This document shows, piece after piece, positions 26,528-33,579 of a DNA stretch of 42,479 nt. Origin of the DNA: Alphaproteobacteria bacterium UBA6038 (lineage in GTDB: Bacteria > Pseudomonadota > Alphaproteobacteria > Micropepsales > Micropepsaceae); the NCBI GenBank assembly GCA_002429315.1, contig DIZC01000050.1:1-42479 (forward strand), given 5' to 3'. Below the pieces are notes generated by a model. The model saw only the letters and a program-made list of their open reading frames with translations. It searched no databases and had not been told where the DNA came from. Made by a program: the position numbers and the translations under genes. Each line of letters opens with the position of its first letter. Position 1 is the stretch's first letter.

Positions 26528-26569
26528 TTGACACCACGTCAAATGACGAGCATATATAACGTCACTTGA
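26528..26569 (+). promoter_or_regulatory. promoter and palindromic operator of the toxin-antitoxin operon
   Basis: -35 TTGACA at 26528-26533; -10 CATATA at 26551-26556 with a 17-bp spacer (TATATA at 26553 also possible). An inverted repeat TCAAATGACG (26539-26548) / CGTCACTTGA (26560-26569), nine of ten positions matching, flanks the -10. A third half-site CGTCA lies at 26537-26541. Suits autorepression by the antitoxin. Confidence 0.65.
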
Positions 26570-26582
26570 TGGGGAGAATGAG

Positions 26583-27017
26583 ATGGCACAGGCAGCAGCG
26601 CAAAACGCCTATTTGGAGCCGAAGCAGCTTTCTTCCTTCGCGGATGAAGCTGACCGAACGCGGCTGACTGCGGCGGCGCTCAAGGCCTTCAAGAAAGTCA
26701 CTGAGGTCTGGGCGCTCACAAACGTCGAATCAGCCGCGGTACTGGGAGTATCAGGAAGTACCTGGGACCGGATCAAGCGTGGGGAGCGAAGCGAGATGCT
26801 TTCCCAGGATCAACTCACGCGCGTTTCTGCGACGTTGGGCATCTTCAAAGGGCTGCATTTGCTCTTTGCCGATCAGATGGCTGACCGCTGGCCGAAACTC
26901 GCCAATACAGGCCCCCTATTTGGCGGACGAACTCCAGTGACAACCATGATTGATGACGGTATCCCCGTAATGTTGGACATCCGCCGCTACATCGATGCGG
27001 TGCGCGGTGGATTGTGA
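26583..27017 (+). CDS. Xre/MbcA/ParS-family antitoxin (DUF2384)
   Basis: 144 residues. An Xre-like helix-turn-helix around residues 40-65 (ESAAVLGVSGSTWDRIKRGE) is followed by the DUF2384 C-terminal region: LHLLFADQMADRWPKLANTGPLFGGRTPVTTMIDDGIPVML. This arrangement is the antitoxin partner of RES-domain toxins. It should bind the toxin and repress its own promoter; a palindrome lies on the -10 box. Shine-Dalgarno GGGGAG is 6 bp upstream of ATG. The RES gene starts 3 bp after its stop. Base composition is visibly AT-richer than in the flanking backbone. Confidence 0.9.
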   Translation: MAQAAAQNAYLEPKQLSSFADEADRTRLTAAALKAFKKVTEVWALTNVESAAVLGVSGSTWDRIKRGERSEMLSQDQLTRVSATLGIFKGLHLLFADQMADRWPKLANTGPLFGGRTPVTTMIDDGIPVMLDIRRYIDAVRGGL

Positions 27018-27020
27018 CGA

Positions 27021-27716
27021 ATGCTAGAAGGCCTCTCGATTGTTCGCGAGGCCTTCCCTCGCACCGTCAGGTTGGTGACTACCGCGCGCCTTCGTGATTC
27101 TGTTCTCAGAAGTCTCGCGGACAACGATCAGGAATTGCACGATATCTATGAAATCGAAGCGGTAACAAGTGGCAGGCTCGTTGCACAAAATCGCGGCGGA
27201 GTGGGTATAGCTTCAGGAGAGTTCGTGTACGGCGTCCCGCACGCCAATTTTATCAACGCCAGTTTCTCTTACGCCCGGCCAGGTGAACTCAATCGGTTCA
27301 ACGGGCCTGATCGGGGTGCATGGTACGCCGCTCTCGCGGTGGAAACCTGCATTGAGGAAGTGAAATTTCACATGACAGAGTTCTTAGCCCGCACGGGAGA
27401 GTATCACGCCGTGGTGGAATATGCAGAACTCTTTGCGAGCCTCGCGGGCGAATATGTTAGTCTGCGCGAAAGCCCCGATCACCCATCGCTAAATCCCGAT
27501 CCATCGGTCGGCTACCCAGCCGGAAACGCGCTGGCTTCTGCTACACACGCACGAGGGCTCAATGGAATCATCTATCCTTCAGTGAGGCACGCGGGTGGCA
27601 TCTGCTTCGCGGTCTTGTTGCCCCACGCCGTGCAATCGATTGCGCAGGGCGATATTTACCGAATGACCTGGGCAGGAGTGGAAACGCCAACAATTGAAAA
27701 GCTTCAGTCGGCCTAA
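27021..27716 (+). CDS. RES-domain toxin (predicted NAD+-degrading)
   Basis: 231 residues. RES toxins, named for conserved Arg, Glu and Ser, deplete cellular NAD+ by phosphorolysis or glycohydrolysis. Candidate residues are R92 in GELNRFNGPDRGAWYAA, E109 (or E112) in AVETCIEEVKFH, and S187 in IIYPSVRHAGG, all in the expected order with the aromatic YAA motif between the first two. The length is at the long end for the family. It is the second gene of a tight operon with its antitoxin (3-bp gap) and is followed after 9 bp by an HNH gene. No inactivating change is seen. Confidence 0.9.
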   Translation: MLEGLSIVREAFPRTVRLVTTARLRDSVLRSLADNDQELHDIYEIEAVTSGRLVAQNRGGVGIASGEFVYGVPHANFINASFSYARPGELNRFNGPDRGAWYAALAVETCIEEVKFHMTEFLARTGEYHAVVEYAELFASLAGEYVSLRESPDHPSLNPDPSVGYPAGNALASATHARGLNGIIYPSVRHAGGICFAVLLPHAVQSIAQGDIYRMTWAGVETPTIEKLQSA

Positions 27717-27725
27717 GGTTCTCCC

Positions 27726-28910
27726 ATGAAGAAAGTTACCCTCCCGCGCGGCAATTGCGTCATATGCGGTCTACCCATCACGGCGGATACAGACTCGCGT
27801 GAGCACGTAATTACAAACGCCATTGGTGGACGGCTGAAGACGAACGGCTTTATCTGCCAAGACTGCAATAGCACGAAAGGTCATTCGTGGGATACCGCGC
27901 TCGCAAGGCAGTTGAACGGCCTATGCTTGTACTTCGGCATTGCTCGCGAGCGTGGGGAGTCGCCCACACAGCAGATTGAAACCACGACAGGCGAGAGATT
28001 TGAATTGCAGCACGGGGGCGGACTTATGCCCCATAAGCCGACGATCAAAGAGATACAGCGCGAAGGCGGGCGGCTTGAATTGCAGATTACCGCTCAAACA
28101 ATGGAAGAGGCGCGGAAAATCCTGAAGAGGAAAAAGCGCAAATATCCTGGGCTCGACATTGAGCAGGCGTTAAGGACGGCAACCAATGGCCTGTCCGCCC
28201 CGACCGGCGTACTGAAACTTTCAAGCGAAGTCGGTGGCGTAGAATCCGATCGCTCAATCGTCAAAACGACTGCCGCTTTTGCACATTGCGTCGGCCTGGA
28301 AGTGGATGGCCTCAATACGGCGCTTGAATATCTGCGCAATTCCGACGCTGAAGCGCCCTTCGGGTACTACTACGAAGTCGATCTTGTAATTGGCCGCCCG
28401 GCGGGCGTGCCGATTCATTGCGTCGCTGTCTCAGGGATCCCCGAGCACCGGCTCTTGCTCGGATATGTGGAATTTTTTGGCGTGCATCGCGCGGTCGTTT
28501 GCCTATCGGATCGTTATTCGGGAGAGGCAATCCATCGGGCTTACGCAATCGATCCGACAACGGGCAAGACATTTGACGTACAGGTGCGACTGCCGTTTTC
28601 GATGACAGACCTTCGGCAGATTTACGCTTATGAGAAAATACCGCCGGGCGCGATGGAGCGCGCCTTTACTGAGGTGCTGATACCCGCTCGGAAGCGACAA
28701 TACGACAACGAGACACACCGCCAGATTTCTGACGCCGTGAATTACGCTTGGAAGAATTGCGGGGCGAAGGCTGGCGACATTATGACGGAAGAACTCGCGG
28801 GAAAAATGGTGGCGCTAATTGCGGAACGGATGCAACCCTTTCTGTTGCATCGAATCAGGCAAAGACGCGGGAGAGAAGATGCGGCCAACAGCGCCTTGAC
28901 GGGGCGCTAG
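27726..28910 (+). CDS. HNH endonuclease-like protein with zinc-finger N-terminus
   Basis: 394 residues. The first 55 form an HNH_5-like module: C11-x2-C14, SREHVITNAIGG (H27, N31), then C44-x2-C47-N48. The Cys pairs would bind zinc and the His/Asn form the nuclease site. The remaining ~340 residues resemble no domain I know: a charged basic stretch (RKILKRKKRKYP), a central part with GYYYEVDLVIGRP and LLGYVEFFGVHRAVV, and a helical C-terminus. AAGG precedes ATG by 6 bp. The 9-bp gap after the RES gene indicates co-transcription. A role in defence or DNA targeting is only an inference from context. Confidence 0.8.
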   Translation: MKKVTLPRGNCVICGLPITADTDSREHVITNAIGGRLKTNGFICQDCNSTKGHSWDTALARQLNGLCLYFGIARERGESPTQQIETTTGERFELQHGGGLMPHKPTIKEIQREGGRLELQITAQTMEEARKILKRKKRKYPGLDIEQALRTATNGLSAPTGVLKLSSEVGGVESDRSIVKTTAAFAHCVGLEVDGLNTALEYLRNSDAEAPFGYYYEVDLVIGRPAGVPIHCVAVSGIPEHRLLLGYVEFFGVHRAVVCLSDRYSGEAIHRAYAIDPTTGKTFDVQVRLPFSMTDLRQIYAYEKIPPGAMERAFTEVLIPARKRQYDNETHRQISDAVNYAWKNCGAKAGDIMTEELAGKMVALIAERMQPFLLHRIRQRRGREDAANSALTGR

Positions 28911-28995
28911 AGGTTGCCCGAAGATTCCCCGGCGCAAACGGAGAAACGCCGCCCCTTCGGCATCCCCCGTGACCTTCTGATTTTCTTGCTGAAAT

Positions 28996-29070
28996 TGGAG
29001 CGGGCGAGGCGAATCGAACGCCCGACCCTAACCTTGGCAAGGTTATGCTCTACCCCTGAGCTACGCCCGC
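28996..29070 (-). tRNA. trnG: tRNA-Gly (anticodon GCC)
   Basis: 75 nt including an encoded CCA (28998-28996). Acceptor arms GCGGGCG (29070-29064) and CGCCCGC (29006-29000), with discriminator U at 28999. The D-arm contains GCTCAGGGGTAGAGC; the anticodon loop CTTGCCAAG has GCC at 29038-29036; the T-loop GTTCGATTC is standard. The 3' end points at the accessory operon. Confidence 0.97.
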
Positions 29071-29088
29071 GCTCCAAGCGGAGGCGGG

Positions 29089-29117
29089 TTATCGCGCAGG
29101 GGCGAAGGCCGGGTCAA
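29089..29117 (-). promoter_or_regulatory. promoter of tRNA-Gly
   Basis: On the minus strand, TTGACC (29117-29112) and CGATAA (29094-29089) with a 17-bp spacer, about 20 bp before the tRNA 5' end. Confidence 0.55.
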
Positions 29118-29188
29118 TAGCATTTGTTACGGCCGCGATGGCGCCAAGCCGCTTGCCGCCGGCGCTCTGCGATGCCAAGCCCGCCCGC

Positions 29189-29701
29189 ATGAACACCTCC
29201 GTTCCGGCCGGCGAAGGCGAGCTGATTTGCAAGCTCGACGCGCTGGGCATTCCCCACCGCACTTTCGCGCATGCGCCGGTGTTCACGGTGGAGGAATCGC
29301 GCGCCGTCTGCGCGCACATTCCAGGCGGCCACACGAAGAACCTGTTTCTGAAAGATCGGAAGCACGGACTTTGGCTGGTCGTGGCGCGGGAGGCGGTGGC
29401 GGTCGATCTGAACGCGCTGGCCCGGCAACTTGGCGCGGCGCGCTTCTCATTCGGCTCCGCGGAACTGCTGATGGCCATGTTGGGCGTGCCGCCCGGCTCG
29501 GTGACGCCGTTTGCCCTGATGAACGATCGCGATGGCCGCGTGCGCGCGGTGCTGGACGAAGGGATGCTCGCGCTCGATCCGCTGAACTTTCACCCGCTGC
29601 GCAACGACCGCACGACCGCCATTTCATCGGCCGACCTGCTGAAATTCATCCGCGCCACCGGTCATGAGCCCATCGTCCTGCATCTGCCGGAGCGGGCATA
29701 A
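29189..29701 (+). CDS. YbaK/ProX-type aminoacyl-tRNA deacylase
   Basis: 170 residues. Trans-editing enzymes of this fold hydrolyse misacylated tRNA (for example Ala- or Cys-tRNAPro) in the cytoplasm. Evidence: LDALGIPHRTFAHAPVFTVEES at the N-terminus, the HIPGGHTKNLFLKDRKHGLWLVV core with the conserved K-N-L-F-L-K-D stretch, and LGVPPGSVTPFALMNDR, which is the ProX/PrdX family hallmark. The exact amino-acid specificity cannot be read. ATG 29189 is preferred on family alignment; ATG 29138 would add 17 residues. It lies ~120 bp beyond and divergent from tRNA-Gly. Confidence 0.9.
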   Translation: MNTSVPAGEGELICKLDALGIPHRTFAHAPVFTVEESRAVCAHIPGGHTKNLFLKDRKHGLWLVVAREAVAVDLNALARQLGAARFSFGSAELLMAMLGVPPGSVTPFALMNDRDGRVRAVLDEGMLALDPLNFHPLRNDRTTAISSADLLKFIRATGHEPIVLHLPERA

Positions 29702-29702
29702 G

Positions 29703-31283
29703 TCACGCGAGCCATTGCGGGGCGGCCAGGCCGAAGTGCCGCTGCAGCATGGTCTCGGCGCGTTCGAGCGCCGTTTCCACCCAACCCGGCTCATAGACGC
29801 CATAGGCTTCGCCACAGATGTAAAGCTCGCGGTCGGCGAGCGGCTTCATCGCCCGATTGGCCAGCTGCAATCCGTCCTTGCCTGGTCCCCAGCAGTGCCA
29901 GCCGCCGCCGAACGGATCCGCGGTCCAATCCTGAAAACAGGCGGCCACCGGCTGCGGCGGATTGGTCGCGTACACCAGACCCGCCTCGCGATGAACTTCC
30001 TGCGCCAGTTCGGAATCGCCGGGCAGCCACTGAAAGCCCGCCGCTGCCGCGGGGCGCGCCAGCTCCTTCCAATAGTCGACGGTATCGGAGTCGCAATACA
30101 TCATCAGCATGCCGTAGCCGCCGGTTTGCTCGGATGGCAGCCGTTCCTTCTCCGCGCCCAGCGCGTAGAACTGACGCGCCGGCATGTCGGTGACGGAGCG
30201 TCCGCCATTGATGCCGAGATCGCGCCACCACGGCTTCGGATACAGAAGAAGGGCTTTGCAGGCGGGGACAGGCTCGACGGACCTTATCAGATCGGCGAAT
30301 TGGGGATCCCGTCGCGCCGGAAAGTTGTCGACCAACTCCAGCGCGCGCCGCGGCATTGCGAGCACGACGCGAGATGCGGTCGTGCTCGCGACAAGACCGT
30401 CGGCGCTCTGGAACCCGAGCCGGAACACGCCTCCGGCGGTATCCGGCACCGACAGGCTGACGAGGCGCGTCCGCATCTCGACTTCCGCCCCCAACCGCCG
30501 GACCTCGTCCGCCAGCGCGAGCGGCAGCCGCTGGTAGCCGCCGGCGATGGTGTAGAACGGCTTGGAAAAGTCGATGCCGAGGAAGGCGAAATCGAGTTCG
30601 TCCAGACCGGTTTGCCGCAACGAGATGCTGTCATACCCCGCGCTGTCCTGCGCGAACGCCATCTCCTCATGCGTGAAGAGATTGGAGAGCAGCGCCCATC
30701 CCGCCCAGTCCTTCAGCAACCGGCCCCGGTAGCGCACCGTCGCGCGAATCCGCAGCCATTCCTCCCGCGTCATGGTTTTCGCATCGGGGACGACGCGCGC
30801 GATGCGGTCCAGGAACACGGCGCTTTTGGGCGACTGTTCCTCCGGCGGAATGTTGTACGGGTACAGCTTGCCGGGCCCGCCCGCCTCAGCATAAGTGAAC
30901 GTCCGGCCGCGCAACGCGAGCCGGTCCTGCGGATCGAAAACAGGATAGCCGCGGGTGGGCAGATTCAGGTGCTGCACCAACCTGAAGACATGCTGCTGGG
31001 ATTCCAGAAAGCGCATGCCGCCGGCTTCGCCCACGAGGTGCGGCGCTTGCGGGAATGCGATCGAACGAAGGCGCCCACCGATGCGGTCGCTCATCTCGAA
31101 TAGCCGCACGCGTGCGCCCGGGTTTGCCTTGCGCAGGCGCCACGCCGTGTAGGCACCGGCGACGCCACCCCCGACAATTGCCACATCGAGGTCGGCGGAT
31201 TGGGGCTGCGCTCGCAGGCCTGTTGCCGGCAAAAAGGATGCCGCCGCTGCACTGCCGAGAAACCGCCGCCGTGTAACCGCCAT
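29703..31283 (-). CDS. Tat-exported flavin monoamine oxidase family protein
   Basis: 526 residues. The N-terminus TRRRFLGSAAAASFLPATGLRA is a twin-arginine signal peptide with cleavage after AQ or RA. FAD-binding DVAIVGGGVAGAYTAWRLRKA (near 33-53) and the adjacent EMSDRIGGRLRS identify an amine-oxidase/protoporphyrinogen-oxidase-like fold. The C-terminal FAD block contains ELYICGEAYGVYEPGWVETALERAE. It should act in the periplasm. The substrate (amine, amino acid or other) is unknown. Start ATG 31283 sits at the Tat motif. Convergent with the ProX-type gene; only 1 bp separates the stops. Confidence 0.88.
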   Translation of the reverse strand: MAVTRRRFLGSAAAASFLPATGLRAQPQSADLDVAIVGGGVAGAYTAWRLRKANPGARVRLFEMSDRIGGRLRSIAFPQAPHLVGEAGGMRFLESQQHVFRLVQHLNLPTRGYPVFDPQDRLALRGRTFTYAEAGGPGKLYPYNIPPEEQSPKSAVFLDRIARVVPDAKTMTREEWLRIRATVRYRGRLLKDWAGWALLSNLFTHEEMAFAQDSAGYDSISLRQTGLDELDFAFLGIDFSKPFYTIAGGYQRLPLALADEVRRLGAEVEMRTRLVSLSVPDTAGGVFRLGFQSADGLVASTTASRVVLAMPRRALELVDNFPARRDPQFADLIRSVEPVPACKALLLYPKPWWRDLGINGGRSVTDMPARQFYALGAEKERLPSEQTGGYGMLMMYCDSDTVDYWKELARPAAAAGFQWLPGDSELAQEVHREAGLVYATNPPQPVAACFQDWTADPFGGGWHCWGPGKDGLQLANRAMKPLADRELYICGEAYGVYEPGWVETALERAETMLQRHFGLAAPQWLA

Positions 31284-31319
31284 CACGTGCCCCCAATATT
31301 CCACCCGGGCTGAATGTAG

Positions 31320-31350
31320 CCGAAGCCGCCATGAAAGCGATTGGCTTCGG
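31320..31350 (+). promoter_or_regulatory. perfect 8-bp inverted repeat in the cnoX leader
   Basis: CCGAAGCC (31320-31327) pairs with GGCTTCGG (31343-31350) across 15 nt in the 140-bp region shared with the divergent amine oxidase gene. Could be an operator or a leader hairpin; no T-run follows. Confidence 0.35.
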
Positions 31351-31424
31351 ATTTGCTAATTTTCCGGGGCTTTTCTTTTGCGGCTCAAACCCCCACATTC
31401 GGGCTTGCAGCAACAGGGTTTCAG

Positions 31425-32378
31425 ATGGCGATCATTGGGCCAAGCGGCCGGCCGATCACCAGGTCAGGTGGAAATGGCGCCGCCGCAACCGGCGCTGGCG
31501 CTGCCGGCGCGCACATCAAGGACGGGTCGATCGAAACCTTCGCGGCCGACGTGCTTGAGGCCTCGCGCGAGGTTCCGGTCATCGTGGATTTCTGGGCGCC
31601 GTGGTGCGGGCCGTGCAAGCAGCTTGGCCCGGCGCTCGAGAAGGTCGTCAATGAAGCCAAGGGCGCCGTGCGTCTCGTCAAAGTCAACATCGACGAGAAT
31701 CAGGAAATTGCCCGCCAACTCCGCATCCAGTCGATCCCGACGGTATTTGCCTTCCGCAACGGACAGCCGGTCGACGGCTTCATGGGCGCCATTCCGGAAT
31801 CGCAGCTGCGCGCGTTCGTGCAACAGCTGACCGGCGGACAGGCGGACGCCAGTGCCGCCGAGGATGTTTTGACGGCAGCGGATGAAGCGTTTGCGTCCGG
31901 CGATTTGGGCGCCGCCGCCCAAGCCTATGCACAGGCGTTGCAGGATGAGCCGGGCCATCCGCAAGCCGTGGCGGGACTTGCCAGGTGTTATCTCAAGAGC
32001 GGCGACGTCGATCGCGCTCGCAAGACCTTGCAGCTTGTACGCCCCGACGGCGCCGAGGATGAAGCAATCCGGTCGATCGATGCCGAATTGAAGCTGCGCG
32101 ACCAGGCAGCGAACGCGGGCGACACAGCCGAATTGCGCGCCAGATTGGATGCGAACCCGAACGATCACCAGGTCCGCTACGACCTTGCGCTGGCGCTCGA
32201 CGCGCAAGGCGACCGCGAGGGCGCGCTGCAGGCGCTGCTGGAGATCGTCCGGCGCGAGCGCAATTGGAACGAGCAGGCCGCGCGCAAGCATCTGGTGACC
32301 TTGTTCGAAGCCATGGGACCGGCCGATCCGCGGACCATCGAGGCGCGCCGGAAGCTGTCATCGATTCTGTTTTCGTGA
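31425..32378 (+). CDS. cnoX: thioredoxin-like co-chaperone with C-terminal TPR-like region
   Basis: 317 residues. After a flexible Gly/Ala-rich N-terminus, the thioredoxin domain (about 35-140) has the complete active site WCGPC (C61, C64) and the cis-proline loop IQSIPTVFAF. The C-terminal half is a TPR-type helical array (LTAADEAFASGDLGAAAQAYAQAL and AVAGLARCYLKSGDVDRARK). This is the CnoX/YbbN architecture, a holdase that hands proteins to GroEL; the redox-active site is the alphaproteobacterial (Caulobacter) form. ATG 31425 has AGGG 8-11 bp upstream. First gene of a four-gene operon. Confidence 0.92.
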   Translation: MAIIGPSGRPITRSGGNGAAATGAGAAGAHIKDGSIETFAADVLEASREVPVIVDFWAPWCGPCKQLGPALEKVVNEAKGAVRLVKVNIDENQEIARQLRIQSIPTVFAFRNGQPVDGFMGAIPESQLRAFVQQLTGGQADASAAEDVLTAADEAFASGDLGAAAQAYAQALQDEPGHPQAVAGLARCYLKSGDVDRARKTLQLVRPDGAEDEAIRSIDAELKLRDQAANAGDTAELRARLDANPNDHQVRYDLALALDAQGDREGALQALLEIVRRERNWNEQAARKHLVTLFEAMGPADPRTIEARRKLSSILFS

Positions 32379-32381
32379 GCC

Positions 32382-33032
32382 ATGCCCAAGCCCCATCGCA
32401 CGCTGGACGATCTGCCGAAAACTATCGCGATATTCCCGCTCGCCGGAGCATTGCTGCTGCCGCGCGGCGCGCTGCCGCTGAACGTGTTCGAGCCGCGCTA
32501 TCTCGCGCTGGTTGACGACGCAATCGCAGGCGCCCGAATCATCGGGATGATCCAGCCGTCGGAGCCGGAAGAGCATAGCCTCACGCCGGCCTTGTCTCAG
32601 GTTGGATGCCTCGGTCGCATCACGAGCTTCAAGGAGTCGGAGGACCATCGTTACCAGATCACGCTCACCGGTGTGTGCCGGTTCCGGGTTACGGAGGAGC
32701 TGGTCGTCGACACCCCGTACCGCCAGGTGCTCCCCGACTATTCGCGCTTTGCCGGCGATCTCGCCCTCAATGAAGAGTCGGACCTGCCGCGCGAGCGGCT
32801 GATGGCAGCGCTGAAGACTTACCTGGCACGCCGCGATCTGAAGGCCGACTGGCATTCGGTCATGAATGCACCGCCCGAACATCTGGTGAATGCGCTGGCG
32901 ATGCTGTGTCCGTTCGAGCCGGCGGAAAAGCAGGCGCTACTGGAAGCGCCCGGCTGGAACGAGCGGGTGGCGACGCTGGTCGCCCTACTGGAAATGTCGG
33001 ATGCGCGCGCGATCAGCGGCTCGGTCAATTAA
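32382..33032 (+). CDS. LON substrate-binding domain protein
   Basis: 216 residues consisting of the N-terminal LON domain only: TIAIFPLAGALLLPRGALPLNVFEPRYLALV (residues ~13-43), GMIQPSEPEE, and a helical second half with PEHLVNALAMLCPFEPAEKQALLEA. No AAA+ or protease part. Stand-alone LON-domain proteins downstream of cnoX are common in alphaproteobacteria; a role in protein quality control is inferred. Starts 3 bp after the cnoX stop and ends 3 bp before the Trm112-like gene. Confidence 0.92.
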   Translation: MPKPHRTLDDLPKTIAIFPLAGALLLPRGALPLNVFEPRYLALVDDAIAGARIIGMIQPSEPEEHSLTPALSQVGCLGRITSFKESEDHRYQITLTGVCRFRVTEELVVDTPYRQVLPDYSRFAGDLALNEESDLPRERLMAALKTYLARRDLKADWHSVMNAPPEHLVNALAMLCPFEPAEKQALLEAPGWNERVATLVALLEMSDARAISGSVN

Positions 33033-33035
33033 CCC

Positions 33036-33227
33036 ATGGATATCGATCCCAAGCTTCTGGAAATTCTGGTGTGTCCGGTGACCAAAGGACCGCTGATCTA
33101 CAACCGCGAGCGACAGGAACTGGTCAGCAAGCGCGCCGGGCTTGCCTATCCCATCCGCAACGGCGTTCCGATCATGCTGGCCGGCGAAGCGCGCGAGCTT
33201 TCCGAAGACGAGCGCATCGGCAAGTGA
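33036..33227 (+). CDS. Trm112/YcaR-family small protein
   Basis: 63 residues: DPKLLEILVCPVTKGPLIYN then LVSKRAGLAYPIRNGVPIML, the Trm112/UPF0434 pattern. Eukaryotic Trm112 activates methyltransferases; bacterial members are small single-domain proteins of unclear role. Only one of the usual zinc-binding cysteines (C13) is visible, as in many bacterial UPF0434 proteins. The next gene starts in its stop codon (GTGA overlap). Confidence 0.92.
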   Translation: MDIDPKLLEILVCPVTKGPLIYNRERQELVSKRAGLAYPIRNGVPIMLAGEARELSEDERIGK

Positions 33228-33574
33228 GCGCGTGGCCGACCGAATTGCGGCTCGATCCATCGAAGACCGTTCTCACCGTCAGCTTTGAGCCCGGCGAGAG
33301 CTTTGCGCTGCCGGCGGAGTATCTGCGGGTCGAATCGCCCAGCGCGGAAGTGCAGGGCCATGCGGCGGATCAGAAGCAGATTGTCGGGGGCAAACGCAAC
33401 GTGAAGATCGCCGGGCTGGGACCGGTCGGCAACTACGCTGTCCGCATCCTGTTCGACGATGGCCACGACACCGGCCTATACAGCTGGGACTACCTGCACA
33501 CGCTCGGCCGCGAGCATGACAAGAGATGGCCCTCCTATCTTCGCGCGCTGAAGGCGAAGCGGCTGGAGCGCTAG
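33224..33574 (+). CDS. DUF971 (gamma-butyrobetaine hydroxylase-like N-terminal domain) protein
   Basis: 116 residues starting at GTG 33224, which overlaps the Trm112-like stop by 4 bp. Core: WPTELRLDPSKTVLTVSFEPGE, LPAEYLRVESPSAEVQGH, VGNYAVRILFDDGHDTGLYSWDYL. Stand-alone DUF971 proteins have been connected with iron-sulfur protein biogenesis; the role here is not shown by sequence. Last gene of the cnoX operon; the reading frame extends further upstream, but only as a shadow of the neighbours. Confidence 0.87.
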   Translation: MSAWPTELRLDPSKTVLTVSFEPGESFALPAEYLRVESPSAEVQGHAADQKQIVGGKRNVKIAGLGPVGNYAVRILFDDGHDTGLYSWDYLHTLGREHDKRWPSYLRALKAKRLER

Positions 33575-33579
33575 ACGCG

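Larger units (their letters stand above)
25684..26582. other. 900-bp gene-free region between lpdA and the toxin operon
   Basis: I see no credible protein gene. A reading frame across it exists on the plus strand, but its start (VLAGLVPAIHA) is the peptide that REP-type palindromes spell in alphaproteobacteria. From left to right it holds a REP-like repeat (25738-25795), four hairpins (26065-26197), a 23-bp tandem repeat (26204-26249), a probable minus-strand small RNA with promoter and terminator (26277-26374), an AT-richer stretch, and the promoter/operator of the next operon (26528-26569). Confidence 0.7.

Noticed and set aside
25691..26569. Plus-strand open frame of ~290 codons after lpdA
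   Set aside because: It begins inside a REP-like palindrome (the peptide VLAGLVPAIHA is typical of translated repeats), crosses hairpins and the opposite-strand sRNA, and has no domain or ribosome-binding site.
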